Assembly (NCBI GenBank): GCA_947172415.1
Contig: OX359195.1
Span: forward strand, 2,666,001 to 2,730,000
Direction: 5' to 3'
Length of the DNA stretch: 64,000 nt
Origin: Chondrosia reniformis
Lineage: Eukaryota > Porifera > Demospongiae > Chondrillida > Chondrillidae
Position 1 is the first letter of the stretch, and each line of letters opens with the position of its first letter. The notes below the pieces were generated by a model. That model had not been told where the DNA came from. It saw only the letters and a program-made list of their open reading frames with translations, and made no database searches. The translations under genes and the position numbers were made by a program. Below, piece after piece: positions 23,061 through 35,900 of the stretch.

Positions 23061-23165
23061 GAGATCTCTTTGTGGTTGAGTAGAGTTGAAGGTTACAAAA
23101 CCAAGAAGGTAGCCATTTTCTACTGATTTACCAAGAAATTTACTGTTCGCCGAGTGGTCGATCAG
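23061..23165 (+). promoter_or_regulatory. Promoter-like block, copy 1 of 3
   Basis: Contains GATCTCTTTGTGGTTGAG, GTTGAAGGTTA, AAGAAGGTAGCCATTTTC and then CGATCAG. The same string of motifs lies upstream of NLR-A and NLR-B. Here it sits about 350 bp before the CARD exon of the Roc/COR-like gene. Shared position before three death-fold genes suggests a promoter or 5' leader; function is inferred. Confidence 0.5.
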
Positions 23166-23472
23166 GGGAACACATCCTTTCAAACCCTTTATTTTTCGGT
23201 TTCACGCAAACGATGAAAAAAGCTGTACTTGATGTATGCTTGGTGTCTTCATAGCACGTATTTTTCACGAAGTTCCTAAATTTGCGACATATAATGCTGT
23301 TTGGTTTGACTTATTGCAGTATTATTATTTTTAGTGGGGCTACTGTATTTATATTTGTTTGTATAAAAAGAGTTTAATCCAACTAATTCCTACAATTATT
23401 GTCACTGATGTACATATATCAATTAGCAGACTACAAAGAAAGGACCATTTAGGTATCCTTTTGTGTGTGTAG

Positions 23473-25945
23473 GTATGGCTTCCACAGAGATACCTTCCAC
23501 AGAGAGAGTTAGAGAGTTCCTCGATGAGACTGTCCATTCATTTCTTGGGAGATGTGATTTCAAAAGAGTTGGTGCTTCTCTGAGAGCAGCTAATGTCATT
23601 TCAGTTGGAGAGTTCCAGGGACTTCAAGTTTGTCTCCTGTTGGAGGATGCTAACAGGTTCCTGTACAGTCTCTTGGATGGAGACCCTTCTACAAGGAAAC
23701 TTGGAGCTCTCTCTGCAGCACTGAAGGATGACACAACACATGACGGACATCAAGAACTAGCTCAACTGATTGACCAGTTTCTACAAGGTGAGGTCTCTTT
23801 TTACAGGTTACTGTAATTTGGGGAAGTACTGTTGCCATGGTAGCTCCTGAGTGGGTGGGAGTATGCAGCAGTAGCAAGGATAGCATCTGGAAACTGTATG
23901 ACCGTATACACAAAGGGAATCTGATATACTCCGGGATATGAAGGGTGATATCTACAAGCCTAAGGATCAGGATTCCCCCAAATTAGCCCAAGACAAGGAG
24001 GACCTAACAGATGACAGCAAGATTGAGAAAAGTCCATCTCCTAAACTGGAACAGGAACAATCATGCACTACAAGCAGTGAAGTGGTACAGGCTGGATCTC
24101 TTCAAGAAGCTAAAACTAGTATTCCAACTCAGCAGCAGTTACACAAAGCTAAACCAGAGCAAGAGAAAGAGATTTCTCTTGATGAAGGTAATGCGGAAAG
24201 CCTTGAGCATGCAGTGGAACAGAGTGATAGTAAGCCCCCCAGTTCAGGGCTTCAGCTTCTCAATGATGCTTACTCTGATAAAGAGAAAGAGTTTCGAACA
24301 AAACTCTCAGAAGTTCAGCAATCAGAAACTAGGTCACACAGAGAACGAATTATTCACTTTATAGACACGGGGGGACAGGCAATCTGCCATGATGTACATC
24401 CAGTCCTCATCACATCACCGAGTGTCTACCTACTGGTGTTTAGCTTGAAAGATTTGCAAGATAATCCCAGTGGCTGACTTTTTGAGTCATGACCTCCTTG
24501 TGAAAGCTCTGCGTAGCATACAAACACTGGGAACCAAGCAACCAGAGAATAATGAATATCTTAAGCTTCATCCCAAATACCCAAAAATCTTTATAATAGG
24601 AACTCACCTAGATCAGATCAATCCCAAAGAGTGTGACGACTTCCTACAAATGGTTCATGATAAAGTGGAGGCCAATTTAAAAAACAAGCCGTACTCTGAT
24701 TATGTGTGTTATGACACAAATGGCCGCTCATTCTGGTCAGTGGACAACACTCAGGCAGGAGACAAGGCTGTTGATCAGGAATATTACAATGGTTTGCGTA
24801 GAAGAGTTCAATCAGGATCAACCACTTTTGAGGTCACCTTAAGCTTATATACCTCCCTCCTGGTACCTCCTTGAACACTTTACTCATCAGCATAAGCAAA
24901 AGTGCCTCTTGTATTCAGATCTCAAAGAATTCTCGGCCAAGCATGACTTTGTTAAGAAGGAACACTTCAGAGCAATGGTGGACCTCTTTCACGTTCTCGG
25001 CTTCTACTATTACAAAATACCACGTGGATATACTGAGGAAGAGAGTATCATTTTCACAGATCCTAACTTTCTTTACAGAATGACTTCTAAACTGCTTCAA
25101 AAAATAGAGAATGAATTGAAATCAAATGCCGAAAGTAAAATCAGTCCGAAAAACGTGTTCATTAATGTCCTCAAGTATCTTGAGAGATGGATGACTTGAA
25201 GGACACAAAGATTGATCCCAAATGGTTTGTTGCTCTTCTTGAAGAGCTATTCCTAATAGCAAAAATTGAATTTCAAGAAAGCCTATCTGATCTCTCCCCC
25301 TCCTCTTGGATAGTTCCAGCTGCCCTTCCACGAGGACCCGAAGCAGACCCATCTGATAACTCTCTCTTATTTACACTGATAGCCCCAATCACCAAGTCAA
25401 TTCCCTTCATTCCAAGTGGACTCTTCTGTTCACTCATGGCAAGTCTAACCAGTCGAGGATGGAGACCAGAAGAATTCTACCGCAACTATGCAGTGTTTGC
25501 TGTGTCAGCATCGTGTCATGTAACCATTCGAGAACATGATTCCTTCATAGAGGTGTCCTATGAAACGATTGGTCGGTCCTCTGAAGAAGAGTACAAACAG
25601 GTCACTGTTCGAGAGACCATTTATCATCGCCTCTTGAAGATTCAAAAAGTCGTGTATAAGGATCTTGGTAGCAGCACTGATCAGCACTTAGCTTCTGCTA
25701 CTCGAGTATGCCTCGGGTTCCTTTGCACGTGTAGAGGAGGAGTATTTTCTCCGCATGATGTGCCAATTTCTGAAAAAGTTGAGCACGAATCCATTACTGG
25801 TGCTTCCCAAGTGCATCCCCCAGCTGCACTATTTCATTTTGCTGAGTATTTAGAAGAAGATATGAACATTTGTGCAGAATGCACTGAACCAGAAAGTAGC
25901 TTCTTTCAAGACGTCACTGAGAATCAGTTACAATGGTTTTATTAG
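23473..25945 (+). pseudogene. CARD plus Roc/COR-like GTPase gene, decayed
   Basis: The first exon (23473-23787, M at 23475) encodes a CARD-like domain close to the one at 3544 (ERVREFLDETVHSFLGRCD ... ANRFLYSLLDGDP). After an intron, 23938-25945 encodes a low-complexity Lys/Glu linker, a GTPase switch region (IIHFIDTGGQAICHDVHP), the guanine-specificity site (IFIIGTHLDQI) and a long COR-like region (LGFYYYKIPRGY ... NFLYRMTSKLL; SIPFIPSGLFCSLMASL). No P-loop (GxxxxGKS/T) is seen before the switch. Frame changes lie near 24470, 24840 and 25190. Together these argue for a pseudogene, although short introns or assembly errors could explain some breaks. Related intact proteins pair death-fold domains with Roc-COR GTPases. 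Confidence 0.65.
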
Positions 25946-26398
25946 TATCCCTTGTATTTTCTGGCGTCTGTACTAATAGTTAATTCTTACTTTATTCAAG
26001 TTGAGAAATTCACAACTCTATACCCTTCACTATATCCTTTATGGACTGTACAGTATATGTTAGTCTCATAATACAAAACTCTGAACTATATTTTCAATTA
26101 TAGAGCAGATAGATTTTCTCTTTGCTATAATTTTAATGTGCTTCAACGTTTGTCATATGTAATTATATGTTTTGCTAAGTTGGGAGTCGCCACCAAGAAT
26201 ACAAAGATATACAAGCATGATATACATCGCACGTGCTCAGTACGTCTTTTCGTTTACCAAAAAAGGTATGATTACGTCATAGTAATCACGAAATAAATCC
26301 TTTGAATTCTTTTTTTTAAGGTTTGCTAGCGAAAGATATTGTCTCAGTTTCGCCGTTTCTTAACGCTAAATCGTCGCTGAACACAAGAACGAGAACGC
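25946..26398. other. Intergenic gap
   Basis: AT-rich sequence between the Roc/COR-like gene and the promoter-like block of NLR-A; nothing recognised. Confidence 0.4.
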
Positions 26399-26516
26399 AA
26401 TGTCTCTTTGTAGTTCAGTTGAAGGTTAGTTTAAGCAAACATTAAGCCAAGAAGCTAGCCATTTTCCACGTAACTACCATCACTTACTGTTAGCCAAGTG
26501 ATCGATCAGACCAAGA
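26399..26516 (+). promoter_or_regulatory. Promoter-like block, copy 2 of 3 (NLR-A)
   Basis: Carries TGTCTCTTTGTAGTTCAG, GTTGAAGGTTAG, AAGAAGCTAGCCATTTTCC and GATCGATCAG. It lies about 510 bp upstream of the NLR-A start codon. Confidence 0.5.
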
Positions 26517-26979
26517 TGAGGTCAGTGAGAGAAAAACTCTGCTTTATCTTGAGGTCTGACTCAATCCAAGTGGCAACAGGCTGACTTGTACACTATCACA
26601 TCGTAAAACTTGTATACGTAAAGCTCCGAATATTATATAGGTTATTTAGACTTTATTATTATGTAATTTTATCATGAAAGTTACAAAAGCAAGAGTTCCA
26701 TTGGGTTTTGTATTAAATGATTAAAGATAAAGTAGCCCTTGTCATCTGAAACTTTGATATCCTCATTTGACTTACCCTCCCACTCAATGTGCAATGATTC
26801 AAGTTGTACAATAACCACAGGTATACTGTGCTGAGAGATCAGCTCTTGTGGTTACATTCAATTATTTCTAGCCAAGACATGGTACTTATAAACCAGGGAT
26901 GTTGGAAGCAGTTTTGAAGTGCAGCAGACCCCAAACCTACGTACGTACCTATGCCTTCGATTGCGCAATAGTTAAGGAA

Positions 26980-29900
26980 ATGGCGGTCATAAGTCGTTCA
27001 AACGTAAAGAAAGCCTTTTCCAGTCCTGTTGACTCAGGTAAGGAGATAAAATACAAATTATGGAGGCATTGACTTATAGTGAGACGGCCATTGGTGGTGT
27101 GGCCGCCACGGTTCCGATGTCCCTGTAAACCATGCACAGTTCAAAAAATTAAAGTTAAAATGACTATTGCATAATTAAGGTTAGACTGATTTGATTACTT
27201 CTACATTTATGCTGTCACTGCAATTAATGCAATTCAAGTAGTTTATATTACCCCTTTTGTTGTACGTATATACGTACTCGTGTGCATGTTTAGCAAGATC
27301 TGCTGATAATGAGAACTAAAGTATGGCACATTTTTGTTGTTCTTTAATTTTGATTCTGAAATGCACAAAGTTATCTTTTCTCACAGAATGCAGACTACAA
27401 TAAGTGTATGTAGACATGTATAATGAAGTACGGTTTTACATGTTGTATATGTGTGTTATATAGCAATGGAAAGGAGTCCACATGAGATCATTGAATTCCT
27501 GGAGCAACACAGGAATAGTCATATACAGCACTGTAATGCGCAAGCAATACGTTTTGATCTTGAACGTAAGCATGTCATATCTCAAGAACAGAGAGAACGG
27601 TTGGACAATGCTTTAACTGTAGCTGCTGCGAATAGCCTGTTCCACCAGTTCCTCCACAATGACCCAGCTCCAGAGACACTTGAAGCAGCTGCTAAAGTAC
27701 TACAGGAAGCTCCTAATACTACAAACATGAATAAGAAGTTTGCAAAGATCATTGAAGATTTCTTGCCTCTCAAAGTTACCACACCAGGTGGGTATTTATG
27801 TGTATAACTATGTGTGACATCCTTGTAAACATATAACCTGGCTTTGCCTTTCTAGACTGCTTTAGTATTACAGAAATCAATAAAAATAGTATAATTATTA
27901 AGTAAACATAAACACAGTTTTAAATTTTTATACCTCAAGGTTACTAATTTTAACAGGTATTAATTTTAGCGAATTTAGCGAGCAATCCCATAATCGCTAA
28001 AAATTGTACCCACAAAAAATTGTCTTTGCAAATAAAAATGATCGCTAAGCTAGTACAGTAACAGGTTATTTCTGTGTCCCACTAATCCCCGTTTGAAACG
28101 TCTATCTCCAATTTGTCTTCTCTGTCCGAGCCGTCGAGGCCAATGACCAACAACAGATTCGGTAAGGAAACGTGGGAGTTGTTTCGTAGCGGCTATAGCG
28201 TATCAATCATAGCGATTGTTCCTTTCATGTCGCGCACGTAGTACTTCATTTACTGCACAGTCACTTTGATTTCAGTGTTGAGTTCTTATACTTGCTAATA
28301 CACACCGCATGTGGGACATGTCCGCGATTTCCGGAAAATCAAGGAGAAGAAAATTTAACTAACACTTTTTAACTGTCTTTTATTTTAATGTTGAAATATT
28401 TTATATTTAAACGAAGTGCATAGAATTGAAGCGCTATGCATGCCTAATACGTTAGTAAAATCAGCGCTTCGATTGCATGCTTAACGGCTGAGATATTCGG
28501 CCGTAAGTGATAGGTACTTAATTTCCGAAAATGCCGTATTAGACACTGAAAATTACAAATATAGAGTAAATAGTGACACCATTCAATGCGCAATAATAAT
28601 ATCAACCGATTGTGTGTATATTCCTTTTAAATTCCCTTTAGTTTTCGAGTAATAAGTGAAAATGTATTTTCTTACCTTTCTCTCAGGTCTTCAACACTTC
28701 AGATCTCAGCGAAACAAGAGAATATTGCAGGAGTACACATGGAACTTTTAGGCTGTTACCTTTTGAAGAGAATGAAATCAAAAAATCCTTTAACAAAAAA
28801 TCCTCCATTGTCGAATAGTCATTTTCTTGTAAATTTCGTCTCTTTCGTTCGAGTGGAGACATTTTCACGTGACAGTCAGCCTAATATTGCAAACAAAAGT
28901 TTGACGTCATTTAATCGTCATATATGACGTAGGCATCGTTGTTGCTTAATTTGCACCTAATATATTCGTAAATATTATTGCATAACAAAACGTGTCATTC
29001 TTTCCGAAGTGTTTTTCACGTAAGGCTTCTCTGCAAGCATTAAGTTTCTTTCATCAGATCGTTTTTGTCTTATAAGAGGTAAGTGGAATCAGTTAGAGTA
29101 ACAATATCATCAATATGCTACTTCTGTATGCAACCTTTACGTGTACTAGTCTACGTGATTCACGGGAAGAAGAGTAGTAATTAATGGCAATCATCGTGCT
29201 TTTTATTTCTTGCTTGCTTTGATATAGGCTTACATTGTTAGCCCTCTATCACGCTCACAGTTTTAGCTAATATTTCCTTTTATCCACTTGGTTTTTAGAT
29301 GCCATTTGTCAACAATTCGGGAAGATCTTTCAACTGTGGCTTTTGCCGCACTTTGGTGTATGAATGTATGCCTAAAAGGCGTGCCGAGACATCCGAGGAA
29401 ACTATTTCCGAGGAGAAGAGTAAAAAGAAGACTAAGAAGGTTGAGTATAACACTAGAGAATGTTTCCAAAGCTTATTTGTGGGACCACAATTTATGATTG
29501 GCCCAAATTATTTTGAGAAAAAAAGTCTTAAATCCATTAGCTTATTTGAGTCTCATTGTAAAATGATAGAAAAAGCTTTTGCAAAAGGTTTTCCTTTTTC
29601 AACTTTAAAGGTAGCCTATGTAAAAGCCTTTTCTTCTTTAAATTGGGCTGCATTGTCCTCATCTGAAAAAGAAAAACATTCTTTGTCAAACTGTGTAGCT
29701 TGTGCTACGCAGTTTGCAGAAATTCAAAAAACTTTCCCACTGAAGCCTTTTTTTAATATCTCAGTGCCTGAATATGAGAAAGAAAATGCTTCAAAGAGAA
29801 GTTCAACATTTAAAACATTTAATGGGAAGAAGCAGACTTGTAATAAACCCCTGAATGAATCTAGAAATAAGTGTTATAGTGAGGGTGATGTTAATAGATT

Positions 29901-32900
29901 AGTTACAGAAGCCCAAAAGAAACTAATCTCAGAGTTTAAGGGCATACTTGATTCTAGTATCCTTCCAGCAATTTATTCAAATAATATTAGTTTAAGCAAG
30001 GCTGATAGCTTTCGCAAAGAACAATACTTTGAGCCACCCTGTGATGACAAAGCCCCGAAAAAGAAACGGTATCCACTGAGACCACATGAATGCAGCAAAT
30101 TTCCAGAACTTTGTGAATGCTTAAAAACATGGGACCCTAATACTAAGTTTATAGCTAGTGATATAGCTAAATTGTTTGATGTCAGTGCTACTGATGGCAG
30201 TCATAAAATTAGGTTACTTGCTCAAGAAATTAATCCTTCAATTCCAGGGCTTGAAATAGTTCCAAAGCCAAAGTCTACAAAAAAAAGATTCCAAAGCACA
30301 TCTATGGCAGTACCCGTACCTCCCAACAAAAGGCGATTAGTAGCCATTGACCGTTCCCTTGTCCAAAGTGGTGTATTAAATGAAGGCATACCATGTATTC
30401 CCATTACTTTAGTACGATATCACAAAGGAGAAAGGGTTGAATCTGTTGCCCAAAGTCGTAAATTTTCTTTGTTTGACATTCGAAATGGTTTACTGAAGGC
30501 CCATGAAAAATTTATGAGGCTTCATACTGATGTTGAGATTGAAGCAATGAGTAAGGAATACATTCTAGGTGTGCTTAGGGAAGGGGCAGGATATTCTATG
30601 AATCAATTTGAAAATTTGAGTTTGGAGGAATTAAAACTCCTCCTCTCCAAATATGAGAGGACAAGGACTATCTGGATATGGCATGACCACTCAAGTCTAG
30701 CATCACATGGTATTTTAGCCATAATGGTTGGGGTTATGTATGACCCTATTGTGTTCATGACTGAAAATGAAATAGGTAAAAATGTAGAAGAGTTTCTCCA
30801 AGAAGGAGAAATTCATGTAGTTGCTCATGGGTCCTCATCATTACAAGATCAGGCTACTTTAATTCCTGAGCGACTCTCAGAATTAGATGGTCTAAGTGAT
30901 GAGGTTCTAAGTTCAACTGGAATCAGAATTACTGATAGGCTACGTTTCTTCAAGGGTGATAAACCTGCAGCACAATTTGAAGCTGGAATCACATGTGGTG
31001 GAAATTATCCTTGTGTTGCTTGTGTTTGTCACCGTAATAGTTTTGCAGATTTTCCACATGCAGTTAAGTGTGAACAAAGGACGCTGCAGAAAAATCTTAA
31101 AGTGGCTACAGGAGGACACTATGGTAAAGTTCCTGGTAAGATAAAGTACTACGAAGAATTAAATACAAATCAGTTAAGAATTGAGTTAGAGAAAAGGGGT
31201 GTTAAGGACTATCCGTCTGATAAAAAGGGTAGATTAAATGTCCTAAAGGAAATGCTCCGGGGGGTGCAAAGAGTTCCCTCTTTACTGATGATGGCACCTG
31301 AAAGTTCATTAGATGAGTTTCATCTAGATAGCTACATTGTCCTTCCTTGTGAGCCTCTCCATGATTTAAAGGGCTATCTAGGTGCTGTCTTTAGACAATT
31401 GCCCTCAGTTTTGGGGCCTTCAAGGCTAAAAACTTCATTGTGTGATTATTTTAGTACCTTGTGGAAGAAGGCAAATTTGTATGGTTCTGACCTTCGTAAA
31501 GCACTAGTAGATGTAGCTCACATATTCCACTTATATGATACTCCAAGTACTGTGGCTACTTTTATTTGCTGTCTTGTTCAACTGTCCAATATTCTGTATT
31601 CAAAAGATTCTAACAGAAGTCCCAAACAATGCCTACAGTTTTATAATTGTGCATATATTGTTCATGAGCTGCATTGTGAGCTGTTTGGTGACACAATGAT
31701 CTCAAATTATTTTCATGCTTTACTTGTGCATGGTCCTATGCAACATGAAGTTGTTAGCTGCAGGTCAACCAACACTGAAAATGAGGAGAGAATTTTCAAG
31801 AGTGCTGAATCAGCAGCAAAGTGTACTGATCACAAGCCAGAAAACATGCTACCAGGGGTACTGAAAAGACTTCAATGTAAAAGGAATCAAAAAACCAGCA
31901 ACCCTTTGTTAAAATTGAGAAAGGAAAACTCAAGAATTAGTCAGTCTGCTTCAAAACTTCCTCCCTACCCAGGCACTATCTTCAAGGAAGAGTTTATTAA
32001 TAGAAGGACAGATTCCTACAAGGCTCACCTTAAAAGAATAAGTCCTTATTTAAAGTGTGGTGAAGGGGTTTGGTGGCACAGAGACTCATGTGGCAGCTTT
32101 TGCTTCCATGACTCGCAGGATGGTGAAGAAATCTCATCTAAAGGGCCTGAATTGTTACATTTCCGTAATGCTACAATGGAAGATGTTGCTGTAAGGTCCG
32201 AATCCTGTTGGAAGGAGGTTATTGAAAAGAAAATAACACTTCCTATAATCATGGAAAGAGAAAATGAAAGGGAAGGTAACATATCTGAAATTTCCTCTGC
32301 TAACTGTGTGAGTGTTTCAAGTGAACCTGAGTTTTCATTTGAAGCAACATTTATCCAGCCTACTTTGGCTTCTCCTAAGTCTTCCACTCCAAATAGGAAA
32401 ACAATTCAGAGTGAGGAAAGTTCTGAAGCATCTGAAAATGGTGAAGATGGTTTTGTCCAAAAGGAAAATAGTAATGGAAATGATGAGCAAAATCCTAACC
32501 TGAACACAGAAGGTACTGTAGATGTACAAGTAGATGAGGTACTGAATAGTTGTCCTGAAGTATCTCTTGAATCATCAGTGTGTAAAGCTATCGCCAAATT
32601 GCTTGGCTCTTCCACTGATTTGAATGTATTTGATCAATTGCGGTGTATGTATAAGCGGGGAGATAGGCATATGTTGCCTTCTCAGAAGGAAAGGTATCAT
32701 TCACTAGCCCGTTACTTTAGGAAAAAGATCTCAGCTAAGAAACGTAGTTTAGATCTCCAAATAGCCCAAGTATCTCCCAATAATACCATGTTCAGTGAGT
32801 ATGCTAAGGACATAAAGCTTTGCTTGAAATTGGTATGTAATCTTCATTAGAGAGTCGTTGTGTGGCTCTATTATAAGAGTCGTTGTGTGGCTCTATTATA

Positions 32901-35900
32901 AGAGTCGTTGTGTGGCTCTATTATAAGAGTCGTTGTGTGGCTCTATAAGAGTCGTTGTGTGGCTCTATTACAATTTCTAATAAAGGCTTTTTTCAAAGCC
33001 ATCACTTCTCAGAAGATTGGCCATGCATATGCTAATGAGTCTATCTGTTCAGATCAACATTCTACCCAGCCATGCATATTTCACTTCATTGTTATGCTGA
33101 AATGTATGTCAGTCATTAGTACATACTTCACTAATTTACTGGTAATGAGGATGCATGAAAGACTTAACAAAGTCTAGGTATCCCTCTTTGCTGGCTGGTT
33201 AGTGTTCAATGTACATAACATCAAGTCTTTTTAAATTTCCCAACACAATACATACAGTTAAAGGATTTGTCCATATGGCTTCATTTCTAGGAACACCACC
33301 AAATGTCCTTGAATGGACAATTTCTTTGGTGCTGGTCCCAATAGTGAACCACATATGGAACAGCATGGATGTACAGACAAATACAGCTAAAGTTCCTTAC
33401 ATGTGCAAAATCATTTTAGCAAAAGTTTAGGTGACACAACACAATGCATACAATTAAAGGACTTACCTCAAAAGTATGGCTTCCCAAAGTGCTGAAGGAT
33501 TTGTCCATATGGCTTCATTTCTAGGAACACCACCAAATGTCCTTGAATGGACAATTTCTTTGGTGCTGGTCCCAATAGTGAACCACATATGGAACAGCAT
33601 GGATGTACAGACAAATACAGCTAAAGTTCCTTACATGTGCAAAATCATTTTAGCAAAAGTTTAGGTGACACAACACAATGCATACAATTAAAGGACTTAC
33701 CTCAAAAGTATGGCTTCCCAAAGTGCTGAAGATTTGTCCATATGGCTTCATTTCTAGGAACACCACCAAATGTCCTTGAATGGACAATTTCTTTGGTGCT
33801 GGTCCCAATAGTGAACCACATACGTATGGAACAGCATGGATGTACAGACAAATACAGCTAAAGTTCCTTACATGTGCAAAATCATTTTAGCAAAAGTTTA
33901 GGTGACACAACACAATGCATACAATTAAAGGACTTACCTCAAAAGTATGGCTTCCCAAAGTGCTGAAGGATTTGTCCATATGGCTTCATTTCTAGGAACA
34001 CCACCAAATGTCCTTGAATGGACAATTTCTTTGGTGCTGGTCCCAATAGTGAACCACATATGGAACAGCATGGATGTACAGACAAATACAACTAAAGTTC
34101 CTTACATGTGCAAAATCATTTTAGCAAAAGTTTAGGTGACACAACACAATGCATACAATTAAAGGACTTACCTCAAAAGTATGGCTTCCCAAAGTGCTGA
34201 AGGATTTGTCCATATGGCTTCATTTCTAGGAACACCACCAAATGTCCTTGAATGGACAATTTCTTTGGTGCTGGTCCCAATAGTGAACCACATATGGAAC
34301 AGCATGGATGTACAGACAAATACAACTAAAGTTCCTTACATGTGCAAAATCATTTTAGCAAAAGTTTAGGTGACACAACACAATGCATACAATTAAAGGA
34401 CTTACCTCAAAAGTATGGCTTCCCAAAGTGCTGAAGATTTGTCCATATGGCTTCATTTCTAGGAACACCACCAAATGTCCTTGAATGGACAATTTCTTTG
34501 GTGCTGGTCCCAATAGTGAACCACATATGGAACAGCATGGATGTACAGACAAATACAGCTAAATGATACTAATTTACAGGCAAGACAATAACAATAAAGT
34601 GAAAACAAGGTAACAATACGTTGATAATAAGGTCATATCTTCACCTGCTAGTGCATGGATAAGGTGGTGAGAAAGTGAATAACCAGCCTATAATGGGCGT
34701 GATGACACACCCTCCAACCAACAGTATAAATAGACTCCACCCAGCATAGCTACAACAGCTGATACAGCAAAAAATGGCAACTTTTGACTTCGGACATTTC
34801 GATAAATGCCATATAACTATAATCCAAAAAGAGAACGGAGAAAAAGGAGGAAAAGGAGAAAAAAGAAAGGCCAAGACCAAGAAGCCAGGGAACCTACCAA
34901 AGCTGTGTAGGTTCCAAGACAAATGTAAAAAAGGACCTGGAGAGTGCAAATACAGGCATGTGGAACCTCACCTGCTTGAAGGCTGCAAGAGGCCATTTAT
35001 GTTGTGTTGGGGGAGGCCATGTACAAACCCAAAGTGCAGGTTTGTACATCTGGAGGAGGAAAAGGAGCCAGCTGCAAAAAAGAGAAAACAAGAAAAATAA
35101 ATAAAAAGAACTAACAAACGGCTTTTTTCAAAGCCACCACATGTCAAAAGACTAACAATCTAAACAAACTAAAATGAAACGCTACATTACACAAATCATG
35201 TAAATAGTCTATATTAAAAAACTACGTTACACAAATCAACTAGAAAGTCTAAAATGATAAATTACACAAAAGTCTAAAATGATACGTTATACAAAAGTCT
35301 GAAATGCTACGTTACAACGTAGCATTTCAGACTTTCTAGTTGATTTGTGTAACGTAGCATTTCAGACTTTCTAGATGATTTGTGTAACGTCAACTAGAAA
35401 GTCTAAAATGATACGTTACACAAAGGTCTAAAATGATACGTTATACAAAAGTCTAAAATGATACGTTATACAAAAGTCTTGTAACGTAGCATTTCAGACT
35501 TTCTAGTTGATTTGGGTAACGTAGCATTTCAGACTTTCTAGTTGATTTGTGTAACGTAGCATTTCAGACTTTCTAGTTGATTTGTGTAACGTAGCATTTC
35601 AGACTTTCTAGATGATTTGTGTAACGTCAACTAGAAAGTCTAAAATGATACGTAACACAAAAGTCTAAAATGATACGTTATACAAAAGTCTAAAATGATA
35701 CGTTATACAAAAGTCTAAAATGATACGTTATACAAAAGTCTTGTAACGTAGCATTTCAGACTTTCTAGTTGATTTGTGTAACGTAGCATTTCAGACTTTC
35801 TAGATGATTTGTGTAACGTCAACTAGAAAGTCTAAAATGATACGTTACACAAATCATCTAAAAGTCTAAAAGGAAATACTACGTTACATAAAACATCTAA

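Noticed and set aside
22986-23183. 65-codon minus-strand frame
   Set aside because: Overlaps the promoter-like block shared by three genes; the frame is not kept in the other two copies.
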